In this document: positions 4,550 to 6,497 of the stretch, piece by piece | How positions within the stretch are numbered: the first letter of the stretch is position 1 | Layout of the letters: every line of letters begins with the position of its first letter | Source of the DNA: Deltaproteobacteria bacterium | GTDB lineage: Bacteria > Desulfobacterota > SM23-61 | Direction: 5' to 3' | DNA length: 6,497 nucleotides | NCBI GenBank assembly: GCA_029857975.1 | Contig: JAOUFX010000175.1 | Span: 1-6,497, forward strand | Notes under the pieces: generated by a model | Seen by the model: the letters and a program-made list of their open reading frames with translations, nothing else | Told to the model about the DNA's origin: nothing | Databases searched by the model: none | Position numbers and translations under genes: made by a program

Positions 4550-6172
4550 GTGAAAACCCCAATCCAGGAAGCAGAAAAATCATTTGATGTTCTGGTGGTA
4601 GGAGGGGGGGGTGCAGCTTGCCGCGCCGCGATCGCTGCCGCAGAAAAGGGGGCCAAGACAGCTATGGTGGTCAAGGGCTCCTTCGGAAAATCCGGCAGCA
4701 CGGCGGTAGCCATGGCCGAAATTATCCAGTATGCTGCGGCTGTGGGAAGCGAAGACCATCCCGATTACCACTTTCAAGATACGGTAAGAGCGGGCATGGG
4801 TATCTGCGACGAAAGGCTCGCCAGAATTCTGGCGGATGAGGCTCCTGAAAGGCTCCAAGATCTGGTTCGCTTCGGAGCGCGGTTTGATTTCTTAGGGGGC
4901 AAGCCGGTCAAGCAGGAGGGTTTTGCGCAGAAGATTCCCCGGGGACACGCACCAGCGGGGCGGAGAGAATCGACGATTCTCCGGGCTTTGGTCAAAAGAG
5001 TCCGAACCTTGCCCGTTGAGATTTACGAAAATACCATGGCCTGCTCCCTCCTCAGGGGGCCCGATGGGGTTGAGGGAGTTCTCGCCCTTGAGCGAAAAAG
5101 TGGGACTCCGGTCTTATTCCGGGGGCGAGGAGTGGTTCTGGCAGCCGGGGGAGGGGAGGCCCTCTATCCCTGGAGTCCAACCACGAGGGATTTGACCGGA
5201 GATGGCCACGCCATGGCTGCAAGAGCCGGGGCTGAAATGGTCAACATGGAATTTCTCCAAATGGGCCCTGTTTTCCTCAAGCCCAATAACGTCATCATTT
5301 CAGGCCCTCTCTGGCGCTTGAGACCGAAGCTGACCAATAAGCGAGGAGAAAAGTTTCTTCCACAATATCTCCCCTCCAAGGTAACGGAGGAAGAGGTTTT
5401 TTCTACCGTCGAATTCCCCTTCACCACAAGCAATCGGGGAATGTTTGTCGGAATATCGGTACAAAAAGAGATTTGCGCCCAGGGGAACCCTTTGAGAGAA
5501 GGCGTATTTTTCGACCTCAGCCACATCCCGGAATCCATCCTTCAGGAAAGAATCCCCTATACTTTTTCCGCCCTAAAAAAGAGCGGGGTGGATCTGGCCG
5601 GAAGTCCGGTGGAATTCACCGTCAGCGTTCAATGTTTTCACGGGGGGGCAAGAATCAACGAGAAGGGAGAGACCAATATTAAAGGTCTCTACGCAGCAGG
5701 CGAGAGCGCTGGAGGGCTCAGAGGGCCCGACCGGCCGGCAGGAAATGCTTTGGCGGAGTGCCAGGTTTTTGGGGAACGGGCAGGCCGATTTGCTGCTGAT
5801 TTTGCCAAAAACAGAGAAGGACTCAGAGACCGCCCTGCAAAAGAGGCAGCCAGAGAGGCTTGGGAAGATTTGCTTCCAGGACCTGGAGGGGAAAAAGAGC
5901 CTGCTGGACTGCTTACCCGATTGAGAAAGCTCATGTTTCATGAAGCGTTAGTCATCAAGAACGAAGATGGTCTGGCTCGGGCGGAATCCGAACTGGAAAG
6001 GATGGAAAAAGAAGAAATCCCTAACCTTTCCCGACTCCCCCAGAGTCTGGCCAAGGGTGTCGGAGTTTCCCATGCCATATACACGTCACTTCTGATCATT
6101 CGAGCAGCAAAAAGGAGAAAGATGAGCCTGGGGGGATATTACCGGGAAGATTTTCCCTCTAATCTTTTATGA
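4550..6172 (+). CDS. FAD-dependent SDH/fumarate reductase-like flavoprotein
   Basis: This 540-residue protein has the fumarate reductase/succinate dehydrogenase fold (PF00890). The dinucleotide motif is DVLVVGGGGAACRAA (13-27), with the usual last Gly replaced by Ala. VVLAAGGG (195-202) and TGDGHAMAARAGAEMV (216-231) follow, and the second FAD motif is NIKGLYAAGESAGG (376-389). R395 in DRPAGNAL matches the Arg of NRLGGNAL. KSGSTAVAMAE (47-57) replaces the SHT motif, so FAD should be non-covalent. Canonical dicarboxylate residues are altered: QFHPT reads QMGP (237-240), HxxMGG reads QCFHGG (361-366), and the general-acid Arg position appears to be G301. A helical C-terminal domain (about 455-540) ends GGYYREDF. 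There is no signal peptide or Fe-S motif, so it is cytoplasmic and needs a partner or soluble acceptor. GTG 4550 follows AGTGAGGA by about 10 bases. It lies 36 bases after the SDR remnant. Confidence 0.87.
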   Translation: MKTPIQEAEKSFDVLVVGGGGAACRAAIAAAEKGAKTAMVVKGSFGKSGSTAVAMAEIIQYAAAVGSEDHPDYHFQDTVRAGMGICDERLARILADEAPERLQDLVRFGARFDFLGGKPVKQEGFAQKIPRGHAPAGRRESTILRALVKRVRTLPVEIYENTMACSLLRGPDGVEGVLALERKSGTPVLFRGRGVVLAAGGGEALYPWSPTTRDLTGDGHAMAARAGAEMVNMEFLQMGPVFLKPNNVIISGPLWRLRPKLTNKRGEKFLPQYLPSKVTEEEVFSTVEFPFTTSNRGMFVGISVQKEICAQGNPLREGVFFDLSHIPESILQERIPYTFSALKKSGVDLAGSPVEFTVSVQCFHGGARINEKGETNIKGLYAAGESAGGLRGPDRPAGNALAECQVFGERAGRFAADFAKNREGLRDRPAKEAAREAWEDLLPGPGGEKEPAGLLTRLRKLMFHEALVIKNEDGLARAESELERMEKEEIPNLSRLPQSLAKGVGVSHAIYTSLLIIRAAKRRKMSLGGYYREDFPSNLL

Positions 6173-6213
6173 CGTGCATGACACCCACAAACCATTGAAA
6201 TTGCCATCTCTCA

Positions 6214-6299
6214 GGCCCCGACCCAGGGTCTCGCTTGCCCGCCGATTCTGCTGCGCTCACCTCTGGACCCGGGCCCGTGGGCTGTCCATTTTATTTTCT
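6214..6299 (+). terminator. GC-rich imperfect hairpin after the flavoprotein gene
   Basis: The arms 6214-6230 and 6266-6282 are imperfect inverted repeats, with 12 of 17 positions complementary including GGGTC/GACCC at the inner end. A 35-base loop holds the repeat core. The hairpin is followed by CCATTTTATTTTC (6286-6298), T-rich but interrupted. It could be a weak terminator or attenuator between the flavoprotein and the aconitase X subunit, or simply the fold of the repeat element. Confidence 0.35.
6220..6282 (+). repeat. Intergenic repeat, copy B
   Basis: This is the second copy of the element at 3604-3675. It shares CCCGCCGATTCTGC (6238-6251), then GCGC (6253-6256), a C-rich stretch and CCCGGGC (6268-6274). 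On the left, ACCCAGGGTCTC (6221-6232) matches ACCCAGGAAGTCTC in copy A. The two copies lie about 2.6 kb apart in separate gaps of the same cluster. Confidence 0.5.
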
Positions 6300-6327
6300 A
6301 TCGAGCTCTAAAATTAGGGGAAAATGA

Positions 6328-6497
6328 ATGGAGACGATCGTATTAAAAGGGAGAGGAGTAGTCAAAGGGATCGGGGAAGGGGAAGCGCTAATGAGTCCTG
6401 GGGCTATGGTTTGGTCCCACGGCATAGATCCTGCGACAGGGGTTATCGATGATAAAGGAAATCCTCTTTATCGATCGTCCGTGAAGAAAAAAGTCTT
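6328..6497 (+). CDS. Aconitase X swivel-domain subunit (DUF126), partial
   Basis: The first 56 residues are visible before the window ends. They begin METIVLKGRGVVKGIGEGEA and continue with LMSPGAMVWSHGIDPATGVI, then DDKGNPLYRSSVKKKVL. This matches the small (swivel) subunit of aconitase X, whose family pattern is I-V-L-K-G-R-x-V-x-x-G-x-A-E-G-x-A-L-V-S...G-x-D-P-x-T-G-x-V-I-D...H-P-L. AcnX enzymes are Fe-S hydro-lyases. Characterised members are phosphomevalonate dehydratase in archaea and cis-3-hydroxy-L-proline dehydratase in bacteria. The large catalytic subunit is normally encoded next and would lie outside the window. AGGGG (6316-6320) is 7 bases before ATG 6328, and the ATG at 6324 is out of frame. 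LYRSSVKKK, where LYGQSVAGK-like sequence is usual, is mildly divergent. The substrate is unknown. Confidence 0.8.
   Translation, partial: METIVLKGRGVVKGIGEGEALMSPGAMVWSHGIDPATGVIDDKGNPLYRSSVKKKV

Noticed and set aside
1..6497. tRNA, rRNA, CRISPR array or riboswitch
   Set aside because: I saw no regularly spaced direct repeats, no tRNA cloverleaf with GGTTCRANNCC, and no conserved riboswitch or rRNA core sequence on either strand.

Overview
The window looks like part of an anaerobic bacterial chromosome, most likely a Desulfobacterota (Deltaproteobacteria)-type organism. That assignment is an inference. It rests on the catabolic gene families, the GC-rich genes separated by AT-rich spacers, clear Shine-Dalgarno sites, an IS91-like remnant, and a solo repeat of a kind I associate with such genomes. 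I cannot name a species.

Positions 1 to about 1750 form an accessory, scar-like region. It opens with a decayed fragment of an IS91-type transposase (2-88). About 570 bases of AT-rich DNA follow, with several small dyads but no convincing gene. Next is one GC-rich gene for a YdjM/DUF457-type membrane-associated metal-dependent hydrolase (662-1258). Its ends carry a 10-bp inverted repeat that resembles integron-cassette core sites. Downstream lie a good intrinsic terminator (1463-1496), a solo palindromic repeat (1544-1570), a sigma-70-like promoter (1589-1617) and a short ORF (1613-1747) that reads as the orphaned C-terminus of a succinate dehydrogenase/fumarate reductase-like flavoprotein.

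Positions 1827 to 6497 hold a same-strand catabolic cluster. In order it contains an enoyl-CoA hydratase/isomerase-family protein, a PF04199 cyclase/formamidase-like hydrolase, a VOC (glyoxalase/epimerase-fold) protein, an N-terminally truncated SDR remnant, a 540-residue FAD-dependent reductase/dehydrogenase, and the start of an aconitase X swivel-domain subunit (DUF126) that runs off the window. The AcnX large subunit is expected next, outside the window. Hairpins follow the cyclase and flavoprotein genes, and related intergenic repeats lie at 3604-3675 and 6220-6282, so the cluster may be split into several transcripts or attenuated.

Read together, the genes suggest a pathway for an unusual organic acid. 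It would combine a CoA-level isomerase/hydratase step, a metal-dependent ring or amide hydrolysis, a VOC step, a flavin redox step on an acid other than fumarate or succinate, and an AcnX dehydration. The substrate is unknown. The ECH-family protein lacks one of the two hydratase glutamates, and the flavoprotein lacks several substrate-site residues of SDH/FRD, so both probably do non-canonical chemistry. I saw no tRNA, rRNA or CRISPR array.
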